This document shows, one piece after another, positions 43,221 to 55,200 of a stretch of 64,000 nt of DNA. Origin of the DNA: Adiantum capillus-veneris (lineage: Eukaryota > Streptophyta > Polypodiopsida > Polypodiales > Pteridaceae); assembly GCA_014529385.2 (NCBI GenBank), contig CM043957.1, forward strand, positions 82,430,881-82,494,880, in the 5' to 3' direction. The translations under genes were made by a program, and so were the position numbers. The first letter of the stretch is position 1. The number at the start of each line of letters is the position of its first letter. The notes under the pieces were generated by a model. That model had not been told where the DNA came from and did no database searches. It saw only the letters and a program-made list of their open reading frames with translations.

Positions 43221-43843
43221 TCAGCAAACAACTCTTCTCTGCTTCAACTTGACAAATAGTCTCAATGCATACATGGCCATATTCTTCTGACTTGATGTGT
43301 GAAGAGGTGCATTTATGCCAAGGTGGCAATTTGGATCAAATGTATAGCATACGTTGGGACAGACATTTGTACTGTGAGAACTATTTATATAGCCCGACAC
43401 GTTTCCTTCTTCTACACAACCAATAATGTATGATTGATCTTCCTCTTCTTCTATGTTTGGATCCTCTAGAAGAGAATATTTATAAGCTCTGGAAATATTT
43501 TGCATATCTTTTTCCAGTCTTGAAATCTATACTTATGCCCTCCATAGTTTAGAATAGTCAAACCACTTTCCAGGGTAGTATGCACAAATAGCCCATAACC
43601 AGCTCCTTCAATACATGAAAGTCGCACTTCAAAATCCACACCGTTAATATGGAAAATTACATCTTTGGGAATAGGAAAAATTGGTGTCCCAAAAGGATCT
43701 TCATGCCAATCATAGTGTGAAATACATCTAGTTTTTATATCACTTAACTCCCCTTTGTGTCTGCAAAAAGAAGAAAATATTATGCATAAAATAATGACAA
43801 TATCAAAGAAAGATATCATATTTTTATAGTCCAATAGGTCCAT
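43221..43843 (-). pseudogene. SET-domain protein, one frameshift
   Basis: The minus strand reads VDFEVRLSCIEGAGYGLFVH, TTLESGLTILNYGG and HKYRFQDWKK, matching the start of a SET lysine methyltransferase domain (G.GLF......G......YGG). After a one-base shift in an A run near 43515 it continues EEEEDQSYIIGCVEEG, NVSGYINSSHSTNVCPNV, corresponding to the GN.ARFINHSC.PN motif that binds S-adenosylmethionine, then MAMYALRLFVKLKQRRV, corresponding to the I..FA.RDI..GEEL block. NHSC has become NSSH and the EEL/DYG end is degraded. It may be the upstream part of the same gene as FCP1-like copy 2 or a separate gene. Such enzymes methylate protein lysines; this copy looks impaired. Confidence 0.7.
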
Positions 43844-43899
43844 TGTATGGAAGACTTAGAGTGCCTCTACATGGTGCCTCCAAGGTTTCCAAAAAATAA

Positions 43900-46100
43900 A
43901 ATCATTGGAAAAAAAGGCCACATGTCTCCAATCTATTGCCCATTTGAAGCATAGAGAGAACCAAGGTCCACCACTTGTCCAAGCTAGACATGGAGCATTG
44001 ACACAAGATCCAACACTTATCAAGAACCCTATAGTATATGTGGTAACATGGGATGCATTGATGCAACAAAAGTAGTCTAGCCTCCTCATCCATCTCTTTT
44101 TTCTTGTAGCCTAGAGGGATTAGTTTCAAGTCTATCACTAGTCAAAAACTACACATAGAACATTGATACAAGGTTCCACCACATGTGAAACCTATCATCT
44201 CTAGTAGCATGGATGGTTTGATATCAAGGTTCATCGCGTGTCCTACCTATACTCTATTGTAGCATATAGATTCTGGTTTGGTGGTACTACACTTGTCCAA
44301 ACTTGGCTTGTTGTTGATATCTGGAGGTAATCAAGGGTCCTCCACTTGTCCAAGTTAGGCATATAAAACAATTACAAGGTCCACCATGTGTACAACATAT
44401 GATTGATTATAGCATGCATGGTTATTATTTCATGGGCAACCATCTTCTCTCCAACATGTGTCCAACCTCGGCTCCATTGAAGCATGGAGAGAAAGCAAGG
44501 TCCACCACTTATCAAAGCTATTATTTTCTCCCAGTGCTTTCAAAACCCATAATACGTTGTACATGGGGGGGGGGGGGTTCTTGTTTCAAGGTCCACCCCT
44601 TGGCTAAGATTGGATCCATTGAAACATAAAGAGAAGCAAGCTCTACCATTTGTCCAAGCTAGGAGCCATGAAACATGAAAACCCCATAATATGTTGTATA
44701 CGGGGGTGTTTTTCAAGGTCTACCACTTGTCTAAGCTATGGTCCATTGGAACATAGAGAGAAGCAAAGCTCCCACCACTTTTCTAAGCTAGGATCCATTG
44801 AAACATGGAGAGAAGCAAGCTCCATTGTTTGTCTAAGCTAGGCTCCATTGGAACATGGAGAAAACAAGCTCCACCACTTGCCTATTATTGCATAGAAATT
44901 CTGGTTTGAAGGTCCACCACTTGTCCAACCTTGCCTTCATGTATGGAGATAATCAAGAGTGCAATGCTTCTCTAAGCTAGGGACATAAAAGAGTTTCAAG
45001 GTCCACTACATATACGATCTATGATGGGTGTAGCATGGGAGGTTTCATTTTAAGGTTGACCACTTCTCCAGCTCCGCTTGTCCAACCTCAGATCCATTGA
45101 AGAATGGAGAATAAAGGTGTACCAACTCTCCAAAATAGGCAAGACAATCTCTATAAACCCATGAATTGTTAATATATGCTATGCTGTGGAGTTTTTGTTT
45201 GAAGTTCCACTCCTTATCCAAGCTACAATCCATTGAAGCATGGAACTACGTAAGATATATCTCTAGTCCAAGATAGGATCCATTGAAACATAGAGAGAAT
45301 CAAGGTCCCCACTTGTCCAAGCTATGCATGGGTAATTGATATAAGGACCACTACGTTTTCACCTATACTATGCTCTATCATGGATGGTTTTCATATCCCA
45401 CCAATTTTTCCAACCTATTTAGTAGGTTGTATTATGGGGGTTTGGTTTCAAGGTACTTCACTTGTCTAAGGTGGGTTCCATTGAACCATGGAGAGAAACT
45501 ATGTCTACCACTTGTCCGAAATATGCTCCTTTAAAACATAAAAACAAGGTCCACCACTTGTCCAAGCTAAAGTTTCTCTCCATTGAAGCATGGAGAGAAA
45601 CAAGGTCTACCACCTGTCCAAAATATGCTCCATTGAAACATAAAAGCAAGGTCCACCACTTGTCCAAGCTAATATAACAAATGGGTGTTGGTTACAAGGT
45701 GTACCACACTTGTCTAAACTAGTCTTCATGCAAGGTCTACCACATGTCCAAGCTATATGAGCTTGTTTTGAAGGTCTACCACACCTCTTGAAATTAGGAT
45801 CCATGTAAGGTCCACCTTTTCTCAAGCTATGCATTTAATGAGTACTAAAACTAAGTAAATTGCAGTACTTAAATACCTTTCCAAGCTCATTAAGATTTCG
45901 GTCTCTAAGGCCGGCCACCACCACATGTCTAATCTATGCTCTAATTGATTACTTATGCTAGTTCTCAAAGTCCAAACATAAGCTCCCTTCTAGCAAGGTT
46001 AGTTTAAATTTAGGCTCCAGCACCTGTCTAAGCTAGGTTCAATTTATGAAGCATCACCATTTAACCATGCTACGATCTAATGTATCATATCAAGGGGGTA
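43900..46100 (+). repeat. Diverged satellite domain, plus orientation
   Basis: Motifs AAGGTCCACCACTTGTCCAAGC and CTCCATTGAAACATGGAGAG recur irregularly, opposite in orientation to 34.2-40.4 kb. A G run of 13 sits at 44565-44577. Monomer spacing is loose and no higher-order period is visible. Confidence 0.88.
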
Positions 46101-46349
46101 TTGATAAAAGGTCCAAAACTTATTGAGTTCAAGCTCTTAAGTAATTAAGTCTTTGTGAGTATTAAATGTTATAGTTTTACTCTACAGATCCACCATTCAA
46201 AAACTCAAGTAATTTACTATTTACATTCAAACCTTGAATGCTTGAGATAAAAAATACAAGCTCAATCAATACTATATAAAGCAAAATCTAACATTAAGAG
46301 TATCAAATCAGTAACAAGAAACACTAACATGCACAAAAAACTCAAAACA
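46101..46349. other. Spacer between satellite and ParB-like gene
   Basis: AT-rich. It is probably the 3' intron or flank of the minus-strand gene, whose last recognised exon ends near 46350 at a possible donor (ACACGTATGTT). Confidence 0.4.
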
Positions 46350-49011
46350 TACGTGTCTCCATTTCCAAAAAGTCCTCCATTGATAGAGGATGGTGTTGTT
46401 GTTGTTCTTCTTCTCTTTGTGGAGAGCACTCCCTGTAACAGGCACAATGTCGCCTGATTGCGAAGTGGATTGTTGAAGTCCAGCCCATTTTTCTATATCT
46501 TCATGAGACTTAACAAAGTCTAGCAGCATGGTCCTCCATGCTTTTTGCCTCCCCACACTATCAATTAAGCAGAAACTTCTTTTTTCTATTGTATTCCTTC
46601 TTGTGCAACCAAGGAGCCATCACCAAAAACATAACAAGCTTGCGGTCTTCAAAACAATATGTACGAATGTAGTGCTTGACCAAAGCTCTTTTTTTGGCCT
46701 CCAAATATTGCAAATCTGACATATCGTTATCTGCTACTTGAAGAAGAGAACAATCAATTGGCATGGGATGTTCCTCTGATCTTCTCCTCAGGTCTTCAAA
46801 TGCATTGCCTTGTCCCAAGAAGGCAATAACTGTTAGGAATTGAATTGCTCCTTTGCAAGGAGTTGATGGAAAGTGATGCAATGCACCACAACAATGGTAG
46901 CTCAGATTATCTCCCATGGCGTGAAAGGCACATTGCAATTTTGTGAAGTTAGTGAAATCCACAAATGCAAGAAAGACAAATCCAGGATCTGTTGACCCTC
47001 CAGCAATAGCCAAGATCCCATCCAAAGCATTGTTAAATGTCTCCTCACTCCACTTCAAATTGCCTCCAACGTTTTTTGTCATATCTAAAACGCATAAGCC
47101 AATAGGCACTTTATTATTGAAGTGGCGCATCAAGTAGAGATTGCCTTCCATTTGTAGGCTCACCACATAGATTGAACATGGCAAATCTCTAGGCTCAGTT
47201 TTCTCCTTTTGAAGGTGAATTGCCATTTGCATGTATTTTATTGCTCCATCTGGAAAAGCCATTTTCTTTGTTCCACGCGTCAAACTAGATCTGATCCATT
47301 CCTCGCATAGCATTAAAATTGTTTTATAAACAACATCATTGATGTTATACATTTTGACCACCTCCTCCTAGTCTTTACATGGTGAAGACTCATTCAAATT
47401 GTTGAAGCCTTCAAGAAGTGCATCTTGAATCAATTTGTCTTGCTTCAACTGCTTGATTCGATCATACATGTCAGTTGCATCACCATCCTTTGCACTCTTT
47501 GACAGTAAAATCTTCTCATGTCTAATTCTTCTTGAATAGTCTTTACCTCTGATTCCTCAAGGCCACAAAGGTATCTAAATACAGTTGTTGGGGGTTTCTT
47601 ATTCTCCTCTTCTAGATTTTCAATGATTTCTATCCAGCAATCATAAACTAAATCAGAGTACGTGACCATGTGTGCCTGTTTAGCAATCCAACTTGCTGCT
47701 GCACTCATTCTTGCCAATCGAAGAAAAGCCTAAAAAGAAATAGAGAAATAATTAAACTATTGAGCAAGATTTGTTAATTAAACACTATCAAAAAGACAAA
47801 GAAAATAACTTACATCCCATCTGGCACGAGATGCATGTCCCTCTGCAACTCCACTTGCATCCTTTGGTGGTCGTCCTGAGAAGATCCATTGACTCCGTAA
47901 ATGTCTCAATATTTGGCTGTAAGGTTGCTTGACATACAATGCATGAGCCTCCTCATTTGCAATGGCAGATATAGCAGTTGCAACAAATGGAGGAGCATTC
48001 ACAACAATGCGAGCCTTTCTAAATTTATACACGTTAATCAGTCTTTCAAAGATCTCTTTCTTGTTTTGTTCATTGTGAAGCAAAACTTTTGCAGCATAGA
48101 TTGAATGCTGCCCATCAAGAATCCAATAATGATAATCTTTAATTTTTTGCTCCTCTACCTCTTCTACTGCCAAAGGAGTCCCCTTCTTTGATTTTGCATT
48201 TTGAACAGGCATCAAATATGCACATGCTGCAGGCTTGGTCGTACTCCGTGAAAATCCAAATAACACACTTTCAGCGTGTTTTTATCCATAATACGTGCAT
48301 TATAGTGTTCAGGAGCAAGCCAACAATTTTGAATAGGGATATCAAATTCCCTATATTGGAAAGGAAAATAATTTATGTACTTATTCATTCCACCTGTATC
48401 TTTTTCTTGTCCTTTCATGGCCTCAGCTTCTAAAACATCTGGATCCACAATTCTCATCTTTGACATTGAACCCTCTGTGATGAGGATGCCAAAGATGCCT
48501 TGTCTACATCCAAAATGGAACTAGTTCCTTAGCTTTCTACTTTCTGCACTTTTGCTTGCTTCTTTGTGGATGGGGTCGTGAAGCTTTCACCTTTTTTCGT
48601 TGTAGTGTGGCAATGATGGAGCTTTGAAGTTAATCTGCTGTGATATTTGGATTTGATTCTGCAAACTTCCATCCTCTAGAAAAACATTGTCTCTTCTTTG
48701 TTTCTAGACATGCGCCCAATGCATATGCTCCTGGAGATAGTTTGAAATTCTAGATTCATTGGGACTAGAATGTCAATGCATTCCACCTCTGGATGACTAT
48801 CAACTACAGAGACAGATGCTTCCACAACTTGTCCAACATCTTCAAACAGCTGTCATTCTCCTTTTTGGCAATAAATAGATGCACCTTATGAAATTGTGCA
48901 CCCTCTATACCATGTATGTCCAAATACCATTTCCTAAGATCATTGCAAGTATAGTCAACTGAGACAGCAACCTTGCAACCTGTTTTTTTGGAGCCATCTT
49001 TCCTGAAACAA
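46350..49011 (-). pseudogene. Long gene with ParB-like DGQH domain and possible methyltransferase-like C-terminus
   Basis: Minus strand. The first exon follows a good acceptor (TTTGTTTCAG near 49012): KTGCKVAVSVDYTCNDLRKW, YLDIHGIEGAQFHKVHLFIA. Linkers lead to MRIVDPDVLEAEAMKGQEKD, then FDIPIQNCWLAPEHYNARIM. After a one-base shift in an A run (near 48275) VLFGFSRSTTKPAACAYLMP and YHYWILDGQHSIYAAKVLLH follow, resembling a ParB-type core (DGQH..AAK), then KARIVVNAPPFVATAISAIA. An 84-nt phase-0 intron at 47730-47813 joins ARWD to AFLRLARMSAAASWIA. A 266-residue frame (47361-46561) has LKWSEETFNNALDGILAIAG, PGFVFLAFVDF and GALHHFPSTPCKGAIQFLTV, whose layout recalls DNA N6/N4 methyltransferases but with no DPPY motif. 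Several shifts and a TAG near 47384 break it. Function unknown. Confidence 0.55.
47730..47813 (-). other. 84-nt intron of the ParB-like gene
   Basis: On the minus strand the donor GTAAGT follows TGGGAT and the acceptor TTTTTAG precedes GCTTTTCTTCG. Both flanking exons are in the same phase and both read as protein, which supports a genuine plant intron rather than a processed copy. Confidence 0.75.
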
Positions 49012-49200
49012 AAAAAACCAAATGTTATTTTAACATATACTTTTTTGTAATGGATTAAGTTGTGTGAATACAAGTTCCACCACTTGTTCAAGCTAGATCT
49101 AAGCAAGTATAGCATAAGTGATCCACTTCAAGCTAGTAAAACTAAGGAAGGGAGAAGTAAGGCCACTCCACTTGTCCAAGCACACGCTAGACAACATGGA
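49012..49200. other. Boundary between ParB-like gene and satellite array
   Basis: A few isolated motifs (CCACCACTTGTTCAAGC, CCACTTGTCCAAGC) are mixed with AT-rich sequence; this is the transition into the regular array. Confidence 0.5.
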
Positions 49201-52200
49201 GAGATTGGAGGTCTATCCTAATTGATCTAATATAGGCCTAACTATATTTGAAACAAGAGAAGAAGCAAAGGTCCACGACCACTTGTCCAATCTAGGGTCC
49301 ATTGAAACATGGAGAGAAGGATGCTCCACCATTTGTCCAAAATAGGCTCCATTGAAACATGAAGAGAAGCAAGATGCACCATGTCTTTGAGATGCTAGGC
49401 TCCATTGAAATACCTTAAACCCATGATATTTTGTATATGTGGGGTTTAAATTCAAGGTCCACCACTTGTCCAACCTATTATCCCTAGTAGCATGAGTGGT
49501 TTGGTCTCAAGATTCACCACTTTTCCACTCTATGTCATTATATTAAGAAGATCTGGGTGTTAAAGTCCACCACTTGTCCAACCTGTAAGGCTATATCTTA
49601 AATGATATTATTTACCACCACTTGGAATGCACATGATGGGTTTTACATAGGGGTATGGTTCCAAGGTCCACCACTTGTCCAAGCTAACTCTATTGAAACA
49701 TAGAGAGAATCAAAGGTCCACCACTTGTCCAAGCCATTGAAACATGGAGAGAAGGATGCTCCACCATTTGTCCAAGCCAGGTTTGATTGAAACATGAAGA
49801 GAAGCAAGCTGCACCATGTCTCCAAAATGCTAGGCTCCATTGAAATATCTTAAACCCATGATATTTCGTACATGGGGGGTTTACATTCAAGGTCCACCAC
49901 TTGTCCAACCTATTATCACTAGTAGCATGAGTGGTTTGATGTTAAGGTCCACCACTTGTCAAACCTATAAGGCTATATCTTAAAGGGTATTCTTTCTCAC
50001 CACTTGGAATGACCATGATAGGTTTTACATGGGGGTTTGGTTCCAAGTTCCACCACTTGTCCAAGCTAACTCTATTGAAACATAGAGAGAAGCAAAGGTC
50101 CACCACTTGTCTAAGCTAGGGTCCATTGAAACATGGAGAGAAGGATGCTCCACCATTTGTCCAAGATAGGCTCCATTGAAACATGAAGAGAAGCAAGCTG
50201 CACCATGTCTCCAAGATGCTAAGATCCATTGAAATACCTTAAACCCATGATATTTTGTACATGGGGAGTTTACATTCAAGGTCCACCACTTGTCCAACCT
50301 ATTATCTCTAGTAGCATGAGTGGTTTGGTCTCAAGATTCACCACTTTTCCACTCTATGTCATTACGTTAAGAAGATCTGGGTGTTAAGGTCGACCACTTG
50401 TCCAACCTATAAGGGTATATCTTAAAGGGTATTCTTTCTCACCACTTGAAATGTCCATGATATGTTTTACATGGGGGTTTGGCTCCAAGGTCCACCACTT
50501 GTCCAAGCTAACTCTATTGAAACATAGAGAGAAACAAAGGTCCACCACTTGTCCAAGCTAGGCTCCATTGAAACATGGAGAGAAAATGATCCTCTACCAT
50601 TTGTCGAAGCTAACTCTATTGAAACATGGGGGGTTACATTCAAGGTCCACCACTTGTCCAACCTATTAACGCTAGTAGCATGAGTGGTTTGGTCTCAAGA
50701 TTCACCACTTTTTCACTCTATGTCATTATATTAAGAATATTTGGGTGTTAAGGTCCACCACTTGTCCAACCTATAAGGCTATATCTTAAGGGTTATTCTT
50801 TCTCACCACTTGGAGTGACCAGCATAGGTTTTACATGGGGGTTTGTTTCAAGGTCCACCACTTGTCCAAGCTAACTCTATTGAAACATAGAGAGAATCAA
50901 AGGTCCACCACTTGTCCAAGCTAGGGTCCATTGAAACATGGAGAGAAGGATGCTCCACCATTTGTCCAAGATACGCTCCATTGAAACATGAAGAGAAGCA
51001 AGCTACACCATGTCTCCAAGATGCTAGGCTCCATTGAAATACCTCAAACCCATGATATTTTGTACATGGGGGTTTACATTCAAGGTCCACCACTTGTCCA
51101 ACCTATTATCTCTAGTAGCATGAGTGGTTTGGTCTCAAGATTCACCATTTTTCCACTCTATGTCATTCTATTAAGAATATCTGGGTGCTAAGGTCCACCA
51201 CTTGTCCAACCTATAAGGCTATATCTTAAACTTTATTCTTTCTCACCACTTGGAGTTACCAAGATAGGTTTTACATGGGAGTTTGGTTCCAAGGCCCACC
51301 ACTTGTCCAAGCTAACTCTATTGAAACATAGAGAGAAGCAAAGGTCCACCACTTGTCCAAGCTAGGCTCCATTGAAACATGGAGAGAAGGATGCTCCACC
51401 ATTTGTCCAAGATAGGCTCCATTGAAACATGAAGGGAAGCAATCTGCACCATGTCTCCAAGATTCTAGGATCCATTGAAATACCTTAAACCCACGATATT
51501 GTTTACATGTGGGGTTTAACGTCAAGGTCAGTCACTTTCCAAGCTATTATCCCTAGTAGCATGAGTGGTTTGGTCTCAAGATTTACCACTTTTCCACTCT
51601 ATGTCGTTATATTATGAAGATCTAGGTTTTAGGTCGACCACTTGTCCAACCTATAAGGCTAGATCTTAAAGGGTATTATTTCTCACCACTTGGAATGACC
51701 ATGATATGTTTTACATGGGGGTTTGGTTTCAAGGTCCACCACTTGTCCAAGCTAACTCTATGGAAACATAGAGAGAAGCAAAGGTCCACCACTTGTCCAA
51801 GCTAGGCTCCACTGAGACATTTAGAGAAGGATGATCCCCCATTGGTGGAAGATAGGCTTCATTGAAACATGAAAAGAAGCAAGTTGCACCATGTCTCCAA
51901 GATTCTAGGATCCATTGAAATACCTTAAACCCACGATATTGTTTACATGTGGGGTTTAACGTCAAGGTCAGTCACTTTTCCAAGCTATTATCCCTAGTAG
52001 CATGAGTGGTTTGGTCTCAAGATTCACCACTTTTCCACTCTATGTCATTATAAAAGAAGATCTAGGTGTTAAGGTCGACCACTTGTCCAACCTATAAGCG
52101 TATATCTTAAAGGGTATTCTTTCTCACCACTTGAAATGTCCATGATATGTTTTACATAGGGGTTTGGTTCCAAGGTCCACCACTTATCCAAGCTAACTTT

Positions 52201-55200
52201 ATTCTTCTCATAGAGAGAAGCAAAAGGTCCACCACTTGTCCAAGCTAGGCTCCATTGAAACATGGAGAGAAGGATGCTCCACCATTTGTCGAAGCTAACT
52301 CTATTGAAACATGGAAGGTTTACATTCAAGGTCCACCAGTTGTCCAACCTATTAACGCTAGTAGCATGAGGGGTTTGGTCTCAAGATTCACCACTTTTTC
52401 ACTCTGTGTCATTATATTAAGAATATTTGGGTATTAAGGTCCACCACTTGTCCAACCTATAAGACTATATCTTAATGGTTATTCTTTCTGACCACTTGGA
52501 GTGACCATGAAAGGTTTTACATGGGGGTTTGGTTCCAAGGTCCACCACTTGTCCAAGCTAACTCTATTGAAACATAGAGAGAAGCAAAGGTCCACCACTT
52601 GTCTAAGCTAGGGTCTATTGAAACATGGAGAGAAGGATGCTCCACCATTTGTCCAAGATAGGCAAGCTGCACCATATCTCCAAGATGCTAGGCTCCATCG
52701 AAATACCTTAAACCACGTTATTTCGTACATGGGGGTTTTACATTCAAGTCCACCACTTGTCCAAGCTATTATTCGCTAGTAGCCTGAGTGGTTTGGTCTC
52801 AAGATTCACCACTTTTATTAAGAATATGTGGGTGTTAAGGTCCACCACTTGTCCAACCTATAAGGCTACATCTTAAAGGTTATTCTTTCTTACTACTTGG
52901 AGTGACCAGATAGGTTTTACATGGGGGTTTGGTTCCAAGGTCCACCACTTGTCCAAGCTAACTCTATTGAAACATAGAGAGAAGCAAAGGTCCACCCCTT
53001 GTCTAAGCTAGGGTCCATTGAAACATGGAGAGAAGGATGCTCCACCATTTGTCCAAGGTAGGCTCCATTGAAACATGAGGAGAAGCAAGGTGCACCATGT
53101 CTCCAAGATGCTAGGCTCCATCGAAAAACATTAAACCCACGATATGTCGTAGATGAGGGGTTTACATTCAAGGTCCAACACTTGTCCAAGCTATTATTGG
53201 TAGTAGCCTGAGTGGTTTGGTCTCAAGATTCACCACTTTTCCACTCTATGTCATTATATTAAGAATATGCGCGTGTTAAGGTCCACCACTTGTCCAACCT
53301 ATAAGGCTACATCTTAAAGGTTATTCTTTATTACCACTTGGAGTGACCATGATAGGTTTTACATGGGGGTTTGGTTCCAAGGTCCACCACTTGTCCAAGC
53401 TAACTCTATTGAAACATAGAGAGAAACAAAGGTCCACCACTTGTCCAAGCTAGGGTCCATTGAAACATGGAGAGAAGGATGCTCCACCATTTGTCCAAGA
53501 TAGGCTCCATTGAAACATGACGAGAAGCAAGCTGCACCATGTCTCCAAGATGCTAGGCTCCATCGAAATACATTAAACCCACGATATTTCGTAGATGAGG
53601 GTTTACATTCAAGGTCCACCACTTGTCCAAGCTATTATTGCTAGTAGCCTGAGTGGTTTGGTCTCAAGATTCACCACTTTTATTAAGAATATGTGGGTGT
53701 TAAGGTCCACCACTTGTCCAACCTATAAGGCTACATCTTAAAGGTTATTCTTTCTTACTACTTGGAGTGACCATGATAGGTTTTACATGGGGGTTTGGTT
53801 CCAAGGTCCACCACTTGTCCAAGCTAACTCTATTGAAACATAGAGAGAAGCAAAGGTCCACCCCTTGTCTAAGCTAGGGTCCATTGAAACATGGAGAGAA
53901 GGATGCTCCACCATTTGTCCAAGGTAGGCTCCATTGAAACATGAGGAGAGCAAGGTGCACCATGTCTCCAAGATGCTAGGCTCCATCGAAAAACACATTA
54001 ACCCACGATATGTCGTAGATGAGGGGTTTACATTCAAGGTCCACACTTGTCCAAGCTATTATTGCTAGTAGCCTGAGTGGTTTGGTCTCAAGATTCACCA
54101 CTTTTCCACTCTATGTCATTATATTAAGAATATGCGCGTGTTAAGGTCCACCACTTGTCCAACCTATAAGGCTACATCTTAAAGGTTATTCTTTATTACC
54201 ACTTGGAGTGACCATGATAGGTTTTACATGGGGGTTTGGTTCCAAGGTCCACCACTTGTCCAAGCTAACTCTATTGAAACATAGAGAGAAACAAAGGTCC
54301 ACCACTTGTCCAAGCTAGGGTCCATTGAAACATGGAGAGAAGGATGCTCCACCATTTGTCCAAGATAGGCTCCATTGAAACATGACGAGAAGCAAGCTGC
54401 ACCATGTCTCCAAGATGCTAGGCTCCATCGAAATACATTAAACCCACGATATTTCGTAGATGAGGGGTTTACATTCAAGGTCCACCACTTGTCCAAGCTA
54501 TTATTGCTAGTAGCCTGAGTGGTTTGGTCTCAAGATTCACCACTTTTATTAAGAATATGTGGGTGTTAAGGTCCACCACTTGTCCAACCTATAAGGCTAC
54601 ATCTTAAAGGTTATTCTTTCTTACTACTTGGAGTGACCATGATAGGTTTTACATGGGGGTTTGGTTCCAAGGTCCACCACTTGTCCAAGCTAACTCTATT
54701 GAAACATAGAGAGAAGCAAAGGTCCACCCTTGTCTAAGCTAGGGTCCATTGAAACATGGAGAGAAGGATGCTCCACCATTTGTCCAAGGTAGGCTCCATT
54801 GAAACATGAGAGAAGCAAGGTGCACATGTCTCCAAGTGCTAGGCTATCGAAAAACATTAAACCCACGAATATGTCGTAGATGAGGGGTTTACATTCAAGG
54901 TCCACACTTGTCCAAGCTATTATTGCTAGTAGCCTGAGTGGTTTGGTCTCAAGATTCACCACTTTTTCACTTCTATGTCATTATATTAAGAATATGCGGG
55001 TGTTAAGGTCCACCACTTGTCCAACCTATAAGGCTATATCTTAAAGGTTATTCTTTCTTACCACTTGGAGTGACCATGATAGGTTTTACATGGGGGTTTG
55101 GTTCCAAGGTCCACCACTTGTCCAAGCTAACTCTATTGAAACATAGAGAGAGAAAAAGGTCCACCACTTGTCCAAGCTAGGGTCCATTGAAACATGGAGA

